A stretch of 35,780 nt of DNA, from the NCBI GenBank assembly GCA_937858325.1, contig CALMAB010000646.1, positions 1-35,780 of the forward strand, given 5' to 3'. The position numbers were made by a program, and so were the translations under genes. Numbering within the stretch: position 1 is the stretch's first letter; each line of letters opens with the position of its first letter. This DNA comes from an uncultured Acetobacteraceae bacterium. GTDB lineage: Bacteria > Pseudomonadota > Alphaproteobacteria > Acetobacterales > Acetobacteraceae. This document shows positions 27,468-35,780 of the stretch, in pieces. Under the pieces are notes generated by a model. It did not search any database. It was given only the letters and a program-made list of their open reading frames with translations, and had not been told where the DNA came from.

Positions 27468-27892
27468 TGCCGATGCGGGTGCTGCTCGACACTTCCGTGC
27501 TTCGGGCAGGCTTCGTCAGCGGTGCGGGCGCGTCCCGCCAACTGCTGCGGGCCGCCCTGATGGGGAGGATCATCGTCATGGCGTCGACTGCCCTCATGTT
27601 GCAGTACGAGGAGGTCCTCCTTCGCCCCGAGACTTTGCGACGGGCCGACGTCGGGGCGCACGACGCGCTCGATTTCCTGGACGGTCTTTGCGCTGTTTGC
27701 CGGCCCGTGGCGGTTTGGGTCCGCTGGCGGCCGCAGTCTCCCGACAGCGGCGACGACCTGGTGATTGATGCGGCGGTAAATGGCCTCGCCGACATCATCG
27801 CCACGTTCAACCTGCGAGACCTGCGCGCGCCGGCGGCCCGCTTCGGCATCATGGCCGAGCTGCCGGCCGACATCCTGAGGAGGATACGGTGA
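27467..27892 (+). CDS. PIN-domain toxin, putative TA toxin component
   Basis: MRVLLDTSVLRAGFVSGAGASRQLLRAALMGRIIVMASTALMLQYEEVL...DLVIDAAVNGLADIIATFNLRDL with conserved PIN acidic residues. Confidence 0.8.
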   Translation: MPMRVLLDTSVLRAGFVSGAGASRQLLRAALMGRIIVMASTALMLQYEEVLLRPETLRRADVGAHDALDFLDGLCAVCRPVAVWVRWRPQSPDSGDDLVIDAAVNGLADIIATFNLRDLRAPAARFGIMAELPADILRRIR

Positions 27893-28149
27893 GCACTTTT
27901 CCTTTTCGCATGCCCGAGGATCTCAAGGCTGCCGTCACCGCCCAGGCCGAGCGGGCGGGTGTCAGCCTGAACCAGTATCTGCTCTCCATCGTCGCGGCCC
28001 ATGCCGGCTCTCAGGCAGAGGCCGAGCGCTACTTCGCTGCCCGTGCGGCACGCTCCAGCCCCGCGCGGGCATTGGAGATCCTGGCCCGCGCCGGCCAGGG
28101 GCAGCCGCCCGAGCCGGGCGACGAGCTGCCGCCGGATCTCGCGCCGTGA
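27889..28149 (+). CDS. antitoxin-like small DNA-binding (RHH/HicB-like) protein
   Basis: FPFRMPEDLKAAVTAQAERAGVSLNQYLLSIVAAHAGS, an Arc/HicB C-terminal RHH-type signature; GTG start overlaps the toxin stop by 4 nt. Confidence 0.7.
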   Translation: MSTFPFRMPEDLKAAVTAQAERAGVSLNQYLLSIVAAHAGSQAEAERYFAARAARSSPARALEILARAGQGQPPEPGDELPPDLAP

Positions 28150-28863
28150 GCGTGAACCGCTTTGTCGCCTACTACCGCGTCAGCACCGACAAGCAGGGCC
28201 GGAGCGGTTTGGGCCTGGAGGCGCAGCGCGCCGCCGTCGAAGTTCACGTCGCCAGCGCCCGCGGCGCGGTCGCGGCCGAGTTCGTCGAGGTGGAGAGCGG
28301 GCGCAAACGCGACCGCCCCCAACTCGCCGCGGCGCTGGCTGCTGCTCGCGCCCGCCGCAGTGTGCTGGTGATTACCAAGCTCGACCGATTGGCGCGCAAC
28401 GTCCACTTCGTGTCCGGGCTGATGGAAAGCGGTGTCGAGTTCGTCGTAGCCGACATGCCGAAGGTGAACCGTGTCACTGTTCATATCCTCGCTGCGGTGG
28501 CCGAGGAGGAGACGCGTATGATCTCGGTGCGCACTAAAGCGGCGCTTGCCGTGGCCAAGGCGCGCGGCTCGGCAACCCCAACCTGGCCACAAGCTCGCCG
28601 GACCAGGTGCGCGCTCTGCGAATGCTTTGAAGACCGGGCGGGCGCAGATGCGGGCGGCCGAGGTGCTGCCGATCATTGAGCACGCCCGGCGGGCCGGCGC
28701 CACCACCTTGCAGCAACTCGCCGACGCGCTCGCCGCACGCGACGTGCCGACGCCCTCTGGTCGTGGCCAGCGCTGGCGCCCGATGCAGGTGGCCCGCATC
28801 GTCGGGCGGTATCGGACGGCAACTGGCACATCTGCCGGGGCGTTTACGGAAAGCGCGGCGTGA
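28146..28863 (+). pseudogene. serine recombinase/resolvase family protein, disrupted by frameshifts
   Basis: FVAYYRVSTDKQGRSGLGLEAQRAAV...SVLVITKLDRLARNVHFVSGLMESGVEFVVADMP...EEETRMISVRTKAALAVAKARG, then LGNPNLATSS in a second frame and ALKTGRAQMRAAEVLPIIEHARRAGATTLQQLADALAARDVPTPSG in a third. Confidence 0.75.
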
Positions 28864-29136
28864 GCCTGCCCTCGCTCGCCTTCCACCGACAGTTCATGTC
28901 GGAATTCATTGCGAAAGACCTGCCCTGTCTCCTGCTCGGTTTAATCGAGGTGAGGAACACCCGATACGCGCTGGTCGCGTTGCGCCCGGAAGGGGTATTG
29001 CCCGTGAGCATCACGGCCGGCGGTTTCGGGTCGGCGATTCGCTGCGCAGCGCCAGCAGTTGGGTGGGAGTCCACTTCACCCTCACGAACCTACGCTGGAC
29101 CGGCCGCTTCAGAGCGCGCACAAAGAGCTGTCGTGG

Positions 29137-30426
29137 TCAGGACAGCAATCTCCGTTGTAGACCTCTGGAGTAGGTTTCGGCCGCGGCGAGGAGCACCTTC
29201 CGCTCGGAGGACAGGTCCGACGGCAACAGACCAGCCCGCGACGCAGCGAGCAAGGCTGCGCTGGCTGCTCCTTGTAGCCCCATACGCCCTCCCAATGCGT
29301 TCAGGTCGGATGTGGCTCGCTCAAAGCGCTTCTGGTGCAGACGCCGGTAGGCCTGCTCGGCCTCGAGCCGCTGTAGCCAATCATCTATAAGCGGCACCCA
29401 AGCTGCTTCTGCCCGTGCCCGTGCGGATCGAAACCGCCTGCCTGATGCCGCCGCTTGATCCATCATGGTGCCGAGCACCCGTGCGCAGCCCGCGCACCAC
29501 GTCCCGACCGCTTCTTCCAGGATGGTAGCTTCCGCCCGCAACAGCACATGGCGTTTCACGATGCCTGCCACTGCCCGGCCGCTCCTGTAACCGACTGCGC
29601 TGGCGAAGACGGGAGCAAGTATCGCAGGCCAGCCACCTAGCGCGGCTGCGGCTGCGAGACCAACCGCCTTACCGGCCATAGCGCCAGCTAACCGAGCGGA
29701 ACCGTCGATTGCAACGTTGCCAGTGGCCCCTTGCAGATCGGTGTTCCGTTTCCACAATGCCCACCCATTACGGATGACGGAGAGCGCTGGCGCAAACTGT
29801 ATCATGGATATGTCGAGCATATCGGCGGCTGCATTAAGGCTACGGTCGGTCTGGTTGCGCACTAAGTCACGGGTGATGCCGCCGACAACCAATACACGGT
29901 CGTCGTGCAGGAAGTGTGAAGCGAGTTCCTCGTTCACAACTACACGACGCACATCGGGATATCTCTCAAAATGCTCTTGGACAAGGCGGGGAGAAAGGCC
30001 ACATTTTGCCTGTACCTCTTCGCCATTTATACGCAGATCCCAACCTGGATTGGTCGCACTCTCTGGCAACTCCACCACCGCGCCACTCTGACGTAGAGCC
30101 GCTGCCGCCATGCTCTCGAACACGTAGCCTTGCAGTCGGATGAAACGTCCCTCGTCGGTTCCGTGGATCCCATCTAGCGTCGTGTGTGCCCAAGTTGCCA
30201 GATTATGGATGTCGCCGACAGCAGGCTTATGGACAAACTCGAACGCTTCCAAAGCTTTCACATCGATGCTTACTCGATCGTAGACAAGTTCTCCGAGGGT
30301 CATGCTAATGTACGACACCGTTTCAGCACCCCCGAGCAGGGCAGCAACACGCGAGCCAGCGCTGCTGGAAGCTGCCGGACGACGCAGGATTTCCGGAACA
30401 TCCGCTTGGTTGGACATGGCCATCAT
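29137..30426 (-). CDS. putative membrane-associated PD-(D/E)xK nuclease-like protein (429 aa)
   Basis: GYVFESMAAAALRQSGAVVELPESATNPGWDLRINGEEVQAK resembles an E...D-x(n)-QxK Mrr-like core; followed by hydrophobic LAGAMAGKAVGLAAAAALGGWPAILAPVFASAVGY. Confidence 0.6.
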   Translation of the reverse strand: MMAMSNQADVPEILRRPAASSSAGSRVAALLGGAETVSYISMTLGELVYDRVSIDVKALEAFEFVHKPAVGDIHNLATWAHTTLDGIHGTDEGRFIRLQGYVFESMAAAALRQSGAVVELPESATNPGWDLRINGEEVQAKCGLSPRLVQEHFERYPDVRRVVVNEELASHFLHDDRVLVVGGITRDLVRNQTDRSLNAAADMLDISMIQFAPALSVIRNGWALWKRNTDLQGATGNVAIDGSARLAGAMAGKAVGLAAAAALGGWPAILAPVFASAVGYRSGRAVAGIVKRHVLLRAEATILEEAVGTWCAGCARVLGTMMDQAAASGRRFRSARARAEAAWVPLIDDWLQRLEAEQAYRRLHQKRFERATSDLNALGGRMGLQGAASAALLAASRAGLLPSDLSSERKVLLAAAETYSRGLQRRLLS

Positions 30427-31424
30427 ACGGCCAAGCAGGGGTAAGTTGCCTGTATGATTGTCTTGTCCCGCCGATCCGCCCTATCAGCCGTGGCCTGAGC
30501 TTGCGCCAGGCAGTCGGCTAGCGCGCACATGTCTGTTCCCGGTGATGCTTCCGCCCCAGCCAGAACCGCCGTCGCCACCATGACTGGCAGCAGCCGATCC
30601 CGCATTTGCCGGTTGGCCTTGAGCACGAGCGCCCCACCGGCGATGAGGGCCAACGGTCCTGTCACTAACGGAGTTGCGGCAAAGGCCAGCATCGAAGTCG
30701 CTTTCACATAAACCGCAAACGAGAGGTGAGTGCCGAACACCCCAGCGATGGCGGCAATGGTCGAGGTCAGGGTCGTGTATGCCGCAAAGCCCGTCATGCC
30801 GACCGTGCCGACGATGGCGCCTCCGATCGCGGCAATCGCACCCGTACGCTTCAGGGCGTCGGTCGAGAGCTCGGCTAAGTCGGCTTCATGCCGAATGCGC
30901 TCGCGCACGTCTTTCGGCAGGTCAGCCAGTGCGCGCAGGATGCCGGCAGCTATCCGCTCCTGCTCAGCAGGTGAACTCTTTGCAAAGCCGGCATCCAACT
31001 CTTCAAATAGGCGCCGCATCACGTATTGAGCGAGTTGGGCGACATCGCGCCCTTGAAAGGGTGCTTGTCCCTTGCTGGCCTTGCCCGGCCCCTGTAGTTG
31101 GACGAGCAGACTTACTGCCTTCTCCTCCGCCTCTAGGCAGAGGTCCAGCAACTCTGCAGCGGTAGGCGCATCATCGAACCGAATGCTCAGGTGCCGCAGC
31201 ATGCGGGCAAGCTTGGCTGCTCGCCAATTGTCGGCGCTCATGGGTATCACCAGGCCGTCATCCCGTGCGTGCCGAAGGGGGTCGGACGGCATCTCCGTCT
31301 GTGAGCGCAACACACGGCGGTTGACTTCGCCGAGTACCGTGGCGTGGTCGAACGCCCAGACCTGCCCACGCACAGCCTCGACATTTTCTGCCCGCAGCCC
31401 GTCTAACAACTTGCTGCGGATCAT
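30423..31424 (-). CDS. putative membrane protein (333 aa), partner of the downstream nuclease-like gene
   Basis: Hydrophobic block GAIAAIGGAIVGTVGMTGFAAYTTLTSTIAAIAGVFGTHLSFAVYVKATSMLAFAATPLVTGPLALIAGGAL; 4-nt overlap with the next gene. Confidence 0.6.
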   Translation of the reverse strand: MIRSKLLDGLRAENVEAVRGQVWAFDHATVLGEVNRRVLRSQTEMPSDPLRHARDDGLVIPMSADNWRAAKLARMLRHLSIRFDDAPTAAELLDLCLEAEEKAVSLLVQLQGPGKASKGQAPFQGRDVAQLAQYVMRRLFEELDAGFAKSSPAEQERIAAGILRALADLPKDVRERIRHEADLAELSTDALKRTGAIAAIGGAIVGTVGMTGFAAYTTLTSTIAAIAGVFGTHLSFAVYVKATSMLAFAATPLVTGPLALIAGGALVLKANRQMRDRLLPVMVATAVLAGAEASPGTDMCALADCLAQAQATADRADRRDKTIIQATYPCLAV

Positions 31425-31782
31425 GTCTTATCTCGAATCGTTCACTGAGCCAATTGCTAAACGATAGCAAAAATCGGGAAGGAACGTTTGTCAGGAATGG
31501 TAACAAAAAGCTCAGTTTACTGCACAAACTTCCCAGTCACACGTTCTGGGTTCAGTGGGGAGCAAAGCAACAAGCCGCCTGTGGTCGGTCAGTTCGCACC
31601 TGTCGAGGCCAGGATCGCAGCTTTATCCACAGAAACCGGATACTCTTCCATAACTGGTGCCTCGAAAGCGTGAAAATGTGATCAGGCTGCGCCGGAAGGT
31701 TGGACAGCCTTTCCCCGTCTCACTATCCGAACACGTGCAGGGCATGGCTGGCCTGGTCCAGCGCCTCGGCCTGGCGCCGTGC

Positions 31783-32034
31783 CTAGTCCGCCTGATCGGG
31801 CCGTCCTGCCCGCTCCAGCTTGTCCCAGTTCAGGGCGTAGCGGCTGGACGTCACGGCGCACCAGCAGCGCAGCTCCTGGATCAGCAGCACCAGCCGGTCC
31901 GGGGCCAGGTCACCGTGCGCCTCCCACCACCAGCCGGCAGCGATGAGTGATGCGCCGTGCGCCACCTCGTCCGGGGACGCGCCGACTTCGGCCAGGCTCT
32001 CCAACCGGCACAGCGCGTTAAGGATGTGATCCAC
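31783..32034 (-). CDS. small hypothetical protein
   Basis: Compositionally coherent 83-aa ORF (MDHILNALCRLESLAEVGASPDEVAHGASLIAAGWWWEAHGDL...), 8 nt downstream of another small ORF on the same strand. Confidence 0.45.
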   Translation of the reverse strand: MDHILNALCRLESLAEVGASPDEVAHGASLIAAGWWWEAHGDLAPDRLVLLIQELRCWCAVTSSRYALNWDKLERAGRPDQAD

Positions 32035-32042
32035 GGCAGCGC

Positions 32043-32306
32043 CTACTCCGTCGGGCCAGTCGGGCCGGGATCAAGATGCGTGAGGTCGCCTGAAGGCGGG
32101 CGTTTGCTGACGACGAATCCACTCCGGGCCAGGTGGTCCGCTAGGTGCTCGGCGGCGATGCGGGCCATGAGGTCGTCCGCATGGTGGGTGCGCTTGCGCC
32201 CGGTGAACCGCAGCGCGAAGGACAAGCTGCTGATCAACTCCTCCCGCGTGGCGGGTGAAAAGTCGTCCTGGGCCAAGCTTGTGCACCTCCGTTCGTGGGT
32301 GCGCAA
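32043..32306 (-). CDS. small hypothetical protein
   Basis: 87-aa ORF (DDFSPATREELISSLSFALRFTGRKRTHHADDLMARIAAEHLADHLARSGFVVSKRPP) with protein-like composition. Confidence 0.45.
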   Translation of the reverse strand: MRTHERRCTSLAQDDFSPATREELISSLSFALRFTGRKRTHHADDLMARIAAEHLADHLARSGFVVSKRPPSGDLTHLDPGPTGPTE

Positions 32307-32775
32307 ACGCTAGATCGGGTTCTGGAGCAGATCGAGAACCAACTGGTCTCCGCCCAGCACGGGGCAAAGGAGCAGGCCGGGCAGCTTGGCGCATCCAGCA
32401 AGCGACGCCGGACAAGCAAAGGGCCATCCTGGACCACCCCTCCCCACCCTGGACAACATGCCTTGAAACGCCGGGTTGGGCTGGAGATGGTGATGAAAGC
32501 ACCCGGCGCCTTCCTTGCCATTTCCACCCGGCTGATCGGCCCGGCTGCCGCACGGAGGGTCCATCCGTCGAAAAGCGAAAATCGCAAAGCCATGACGTTG
32601 CAGATTGTTGAGGAACAGCTGACTGCGGATCGGCGGGCAGCGGCGCCTACTGACCGACCACAATGACGCAAGGAAAGTGACCTCGCTCAGGGTTGAGCAG
32701 TAACTTCCATTGCGAGGAGCTTCTGGTCAGCACTGCAGACGTCTTCTGAACCGACAGCAAGAGCCTCTAGACCCC

Positions 32776-32791
32776 GGAACGCTATCGTTCC
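32776..32791. repeat. short hairpin ggaacg-ctat-cgttcc, possible terminator element downstream of the GntR gene
   Basis: Perfect 6-bp stem with a 4-nt loop; no clear T-tract. Confidence 0.25.
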
Positions 32792-32956
32792 AGAATGGTG
32801 TAAGCAACCACAATGGCACGGGGAAAGTGTTCCACGCCGGCGTGCCGTTGAAGTGAACCCCAGCGGAGCGGTGGCGGATAGGGAGAAGCCTGGCGTGCCC
32901 TCCTCGCAGAGGGTCGTTTATCTACCCGCTTGTCCAAGCAGGGTACGGCACCGGCG

Positions 32957-33718
32957 CTACGCACGACCCCGCTCCAGGCGGCTGGACGCGGTGAAACGGC
33001 CGGCCGGGTGGATCGTGTCGGAAATCTCGAACACCTCGCCCGCGGGGTCGAGATAACGGCGGACCACGCGCAAAGCAGGGGAACCGGCCTCGGCCCGCAG
33101 CGGTTCGGCGAGGCGGCCCGGCAGCGCCACCGCGCCAACGTCCTGGTGGACTTCGGCGATCTGCCGGCCGTAGCGTTGCTCAACCAACGAACTGATCAGG
33201 GTAGCGGGCGAGGCGCGCGCAAGCGCCGGCACCTCCGTGTAAGCCGGATCGAGGTACACGTCCGTCCACCCGACGGGCGGGACGCCCGGCCGTCCGTTCA
33301 GCCGGAAACTGGAAATCTTCAACCAGCGTGACCCCGCCGGGCACCCGAGCGCCTTGGCCAGCGCCGGGTCGGCCGCCAGCTCGCCCGTTTCCTGCACCAC
33401 TCGGACGTGGGCGGCGCCGAACTGCACCAAATCCTCCAAGGAGGTGAGCGACTGGCGGTAGCTGCCCGGCGGCGTCCGGGCCTCGACGCGGGTGCCGGCC
33501 CGCTTGCGCCGGGACACCAGCCCCAATTCGGCCAGCTCGCCGATCGCGACCCGGACGGTGTGCCGGCTCGCTCCATATAGGTCGCACAGCTCGAACTCGG
33601 TCGGCAGCAGGGAGCCGACCGGGAAACGGCCGGAGGCGATGCCTTCCATGAGGTCGCGCGTGACCTCGGCGTGCCGAACGGCCGGCGCTGGATTCTGCTT
33701 GACGTTATGTTCGGACAT
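32957..33718 (-). CDS. GntR-family (HutC/UTRA-type) transcriptional regulator
   Basis: RDLMEGIASGRFPVGSLLPTEFELCDLYGASRHTVRVAIGELAELGLVSRRKRAGTRV winged-helix text followed by a UTRA-like C-terminus. Confidence 0.88.
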   Translation of the reverse strand: MSEHNVKQNPAPAVRHAEVTRDLMEGIASGRFPVGSLLPTEFELCDLYGASRHTVRVAIGELAELGLVSRRKRAGTRVEARTPPGSYRQSLTSLEDLVQFGAAHVRVVQETGELAADPALAKALGCPAGSRWLKISSFRLNGRPGVPPVGWTDVYLDPAYTEVPALARASPATLISSLVEQRYGRQIAEVHQDVGAVALPGRLAEPLRAEAGSPALRVVRRYLDPAGEVFEISDTIHPAGRFTASSRLERGRA

Positions 33719-33745
33719 ATCCTAAGCCTCTTTTGTCCGAACATA
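33706..33745. promoter_or_regulatory. paired dyad sites in the gntR-lyase intergenic region, candidate GntR operator
   Basis: tatgttcggaca (33706-33717) and tgtccgaacata (33734-33745) are exact reverse complements, 16-nt spacer; the left copy contains most of the gntR start codon. Confidence 0.65.
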
Positions 33746-33788
33746 TCTCAAAGGTCTGTCCGGCGCCAATAACTGGGAGGATACGTCT

Positions 33789-35162
33789 GTGGCCCTTGCC
33801 AACCACGCCACCACCGTCTTCGACTCCGCCCTGTTTCGCGACGCGTTCGGAACGCCCGCGATGCGGGCGGTGTTCTCCGACCATTCCTTGATCGCCCGTT
33901 CCATCGAGGTGGAAGTCGCCTTGGCCCGCGCTGAGGCGCGCTGCGGCGTCATCCCCACCGAAGCCGCCGAGCAGATCGCGGCGCGGTCGGACATCGACGC
34001 GCTGGATTGGGAGACGCTGCGGCACGAGACCGACAACGTCGGCTACCCCATTCTGCCGCTTGTGCATCAGCTCGTGGAGCAGTGCGGCGAGGCGGGGCGC
34101 TACGTGCATTGGGGCGCCACCACGCAGGACATCATGGACACCGCCGACGTGCTGCGCGTCCGTGCCGGCCTGGAGATCATCGAGGCGGACATCGCCGCCC
34201 TGCGCCGCATCCTGGCCGGGGTGGCGGAGAAGCATCGCGACACCCCGATGGCCGGGCGCACCCACCTGCAGCAGGCACTCCCCGTCACCTTCGGCTACAA
34301 GGCCGCCATCTGGCTTGCCATGTTCGATCGCCACGCCGAGCGCCTGCAGCAGCTCAAGCCGCGCGTGCTGGTCGGCGAGTTCGCGGGCGCCGCGGGCACC
34401 CTGGCCTCGCTCGGCGACAAGGGCCTGGAGGTCCAGGAGGCGTTCTGCAGGGAACTCGGCCTGGGCGTGCCGGCGACCACCTGGCACGTGGCCCGCGACG
34501 GCTTTGCGGAGGTGGTGAACTTCTTGGGCCTGGTCACCGGCTCCCTGGGCAAGGTCGCGCTCGACGTGATGATCATGGTGTCCACGGAGTTCGGGGAGGT
34601 TTACGAACCCTTCGTGCCCGGCCGCGGCGCCTCCTCCACCATGCCGCAGAAGCGCAACCCGATCTCGTCCGAGCTGATGCTGGCGGCGTCCAAGGGGGTG
34701 CGCCAGCACGCCGGGCTGATGCTGGACGCCATGGTCCAGGATTTCGAGCGGGCCACCGGGCCGTGGCACGCCGAGTGGATGGCAATCCCCGAGAGCTTCG
34801 TGCTGACCGCAGGCGCGCTGCACCAGGCCCGGTTCGCCCTGAATGGCCTCATCGTGGACGAGGCGCGGATGCGGCAGAACCTCGCGGTCAGCAAGGGGCT
34901 GATCGTGGCGGAGGCGGTGATGATGGGCTTGGCACCGCACACCGGCCGGCAGCAGGCGCACGATGTGGTTTATGCCGCCTGCCGCGAGGTGAACGAGGGC
35001 GGCGGCACGCTGGCCGAAGCCTTGGCGCGGCACGAGGAGGTCACGCGCCACCTCGACCGCGCTGCCATCGAACGGCTGACAAACCCGGCCAACTACCTCG
35101 GCATGGCGCCGCAGATGGTGGACCGCGCCGTCGCGGCGTCACGGCGGCAGGCCCGGGCTTAA
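33789..35162 (+). CDS. fumarase/adenylosuccinate lyase-superfamily protein (PcaB/ADSL-like)
   Basis: VHWGATTQDIMDTADVLRVRAGL, GRTHLQQALPVTFGYKAA, superfamily signature RGASSTMPQKRNPISSELM. Confidence 0.88.
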   Translation: MALANHATTVFDSALFRDAFGTPAMRAVFSDHSLIARSIEVEVALARAEARCGVIPTEAAEQIAARSDIDALDWETLRHETDNVGYPILPLVHQLVEQCGEAGRYVHWGATTQDIMDTADVLRVRAGLEIIEADIAALRRILAGVAEKHRDTPMAGRTHLQQALPVTFGYKAAIWLAMFDRHAERLQQLKPRVLVGEFAGAAGTLASLGDKGLEVQEAFCRELGLGVPATTWHVARDGFAEVVNFLGLVTGSLGKVALDVMIMVSTEFGEVYEPFVPGRGASSTMPQKRNPISSELMLAASKGVRQHAGLMLDAMVQDFERATGPWHAEWMAIPESFVLTAGALHQARFALNGLIVDEARMRQNLAVSKGLIVAEAVMMGLAPHTGRQQAHDVVYAACREVNEGGGTLAEALARHEEVTRHLDRAAIERLTNPANYLGMAPQMVDRAVAASRRQARA

Positions 35163-35263
35163 CAGGCCTGGCAGCCTGGCCATCCATCCCCCCGGCCAAC
35201 CCCAAGCGCCGGGCGAGGCGTGGCCCTCGCTCAAGAGCGCGTCGTGATCCCTGGAGAGAAACG

Positions 35264-35780
35264 ATGTCCATCACCGGTGCTGCGGCTCCGTCGCTCCCGA
35301 CCAAGGCCAAGACGCCGCTGTGGCGTGGGCTTGGCTTCCAGATCATCCTCGCCATGGTGCTCGGCGCCGCCGTGGGCTTCCTGTTCCCCTCCGTCGCCGT
35401 CCAGCTCAAGATCCTCGGCGACATCTTCCTGCGGCTGATCAAGACCGCGGTGGCGCCGCTCGTGTTCCTGTGCGTGGCCGCCGGCATCGTCTCGGCCGGC
35501 GACTTCAAGCGCATCGGCAAGGTGGGCCTCGTGGCCATGCTCTACTTCGAGGTCGTGTCCAGCCTGGCGCTCGCCGTGGGCCTGCTCGCCGGCAACCTGC
35601 TCGGCGTGGGGCACGGCATGGGGGCGGCGACCGAGGCCGTGCGCGGGGCGAAACCGCCCGTGCCCACGGGCCAGCCGCATTCCACGCTGGACTTCATCCT
35701 GAACGTCTTTCCCGACAACTTTGTTGGCGCCTTCGCGCGCGGCGAGCTGCTGCAGGTGCTGGTCGTCGCGATCATCTTCG
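35264..35780 (+). CDS. dicarboxylate/amino acid:cation symporter (DAACS), truncated by the window end
   Basis: LGFQIILAMVLGAAVGFLFPSVAVQLKILGDIFLRLIKTAVAPLVFLCVAAGIVSAGDFKRIGKVG; no stop before 35780. Confidence 0.88.
   Translation, partial: MSITGAAAPSLPTKAKTPLWRGLGFQIILAMVLGAAVGFLFPSVAVQLKILGDIFLRLIKTAVAPLVFLCVAAGIVSAGDFKRIGKVGLVAMLYFEVVSSLALAVGLLAGNLLGVGHGMGAATEAVRGAKPPVPTGQPHSTLDFILNVFPDNFVGAFARGELLQVLVVAIIF

Noticed and set aside
27220-28002. 260-aa - strand ORF across the PIN toxin gene
   Set aside because: Antisense to a recognisable PIN-domain protein and Ser/Arg-rich without motif support.
29128-29173. Peptide RGQDSNLRCRPLE, resembling the spurious 'RGQDSNLRP' peptides translated antisense to tRNA genes, hinting at a tRNA remnant or att site
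   Set aside because: The same bases encode the C-terminus (ETYSRGLQRRLLS*) of the - strand 429-aa gene, and no tRNA arms can be folded.
32234-32671. Overlapping ORFs on both strands (145, 117, 123, 118 aa) as possible genes or IS remnants
   Set aside because: Several frames look equally open, none has recognisable motifs; no basis to choose one.
33705-35051. 448-aa - strand ORF antisense to the lyase gene
   Set aside because: Shadow ORF in high-GC DNA; the + strand carries clear fumarase-superfamily motifs.
1-35780. CRISPR arrays, rRNA or complete tRNA genes
   Set aside because: No regularly spaced direct repeats, rRNA cores or full cloverleaf sequences were seen by reading.

Overview
GC-rich proteobacterial window, probably alphaproteobacterial. 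Most of it (about 2.8-27.2 kb) is a near-complete Dpd (7-deazaguanine-in-DNA) modification/restriction island. A + strand operon, dpdE-F-G-H-I-J-K-D, carries the restriction-side genes (SNF2-like, RecQ-like and DEAD-like helicases, a P-loop ATPase, a PLD-like protein, and accessory proteins). It converges on a - strand operon carrying a YaaA/DUF6884-like dpdC candidate, a first DGQHR/DpdB-like protein, dpdA (TGT-like with a CxCx2C...H zinc motif), a second DpdB-like protein, queE, queD and queC. The system class is known (Thiaville/Hutinet/Yuan literature on dpd clusters). Local oddities are: two diverged DpdB paralogs flanking dpdA, 4-nt start/stop overlaps at all seven restriction-operon junctions, a Cys->Ser change at a likely QueC zinc ligand, and an IS630 scar between the two arms. 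On the left is a degraded IS5-family element with visible terminal inverted repeats and a frameshifted NUC-type nuclease gene. On the right is a PIN toxin / antitoxin / serine recombinase (broken) chain with a palindromic candidate operator on the toxin start codon. Next comes a 4-nt-overlapping two-gene pair of putative membrane proteins, one with a PD-(D/E)xK (QxK-type) nuclease-like motif. This pair is the best candidate for an undescribed system. The window ends with a GntR regulator (paired dyad operator overlapping its start codon), a fumarase/ASL-superfamily lyase and a truncated DAACS symporter. All assignments come from motif reading only; no database search was run.
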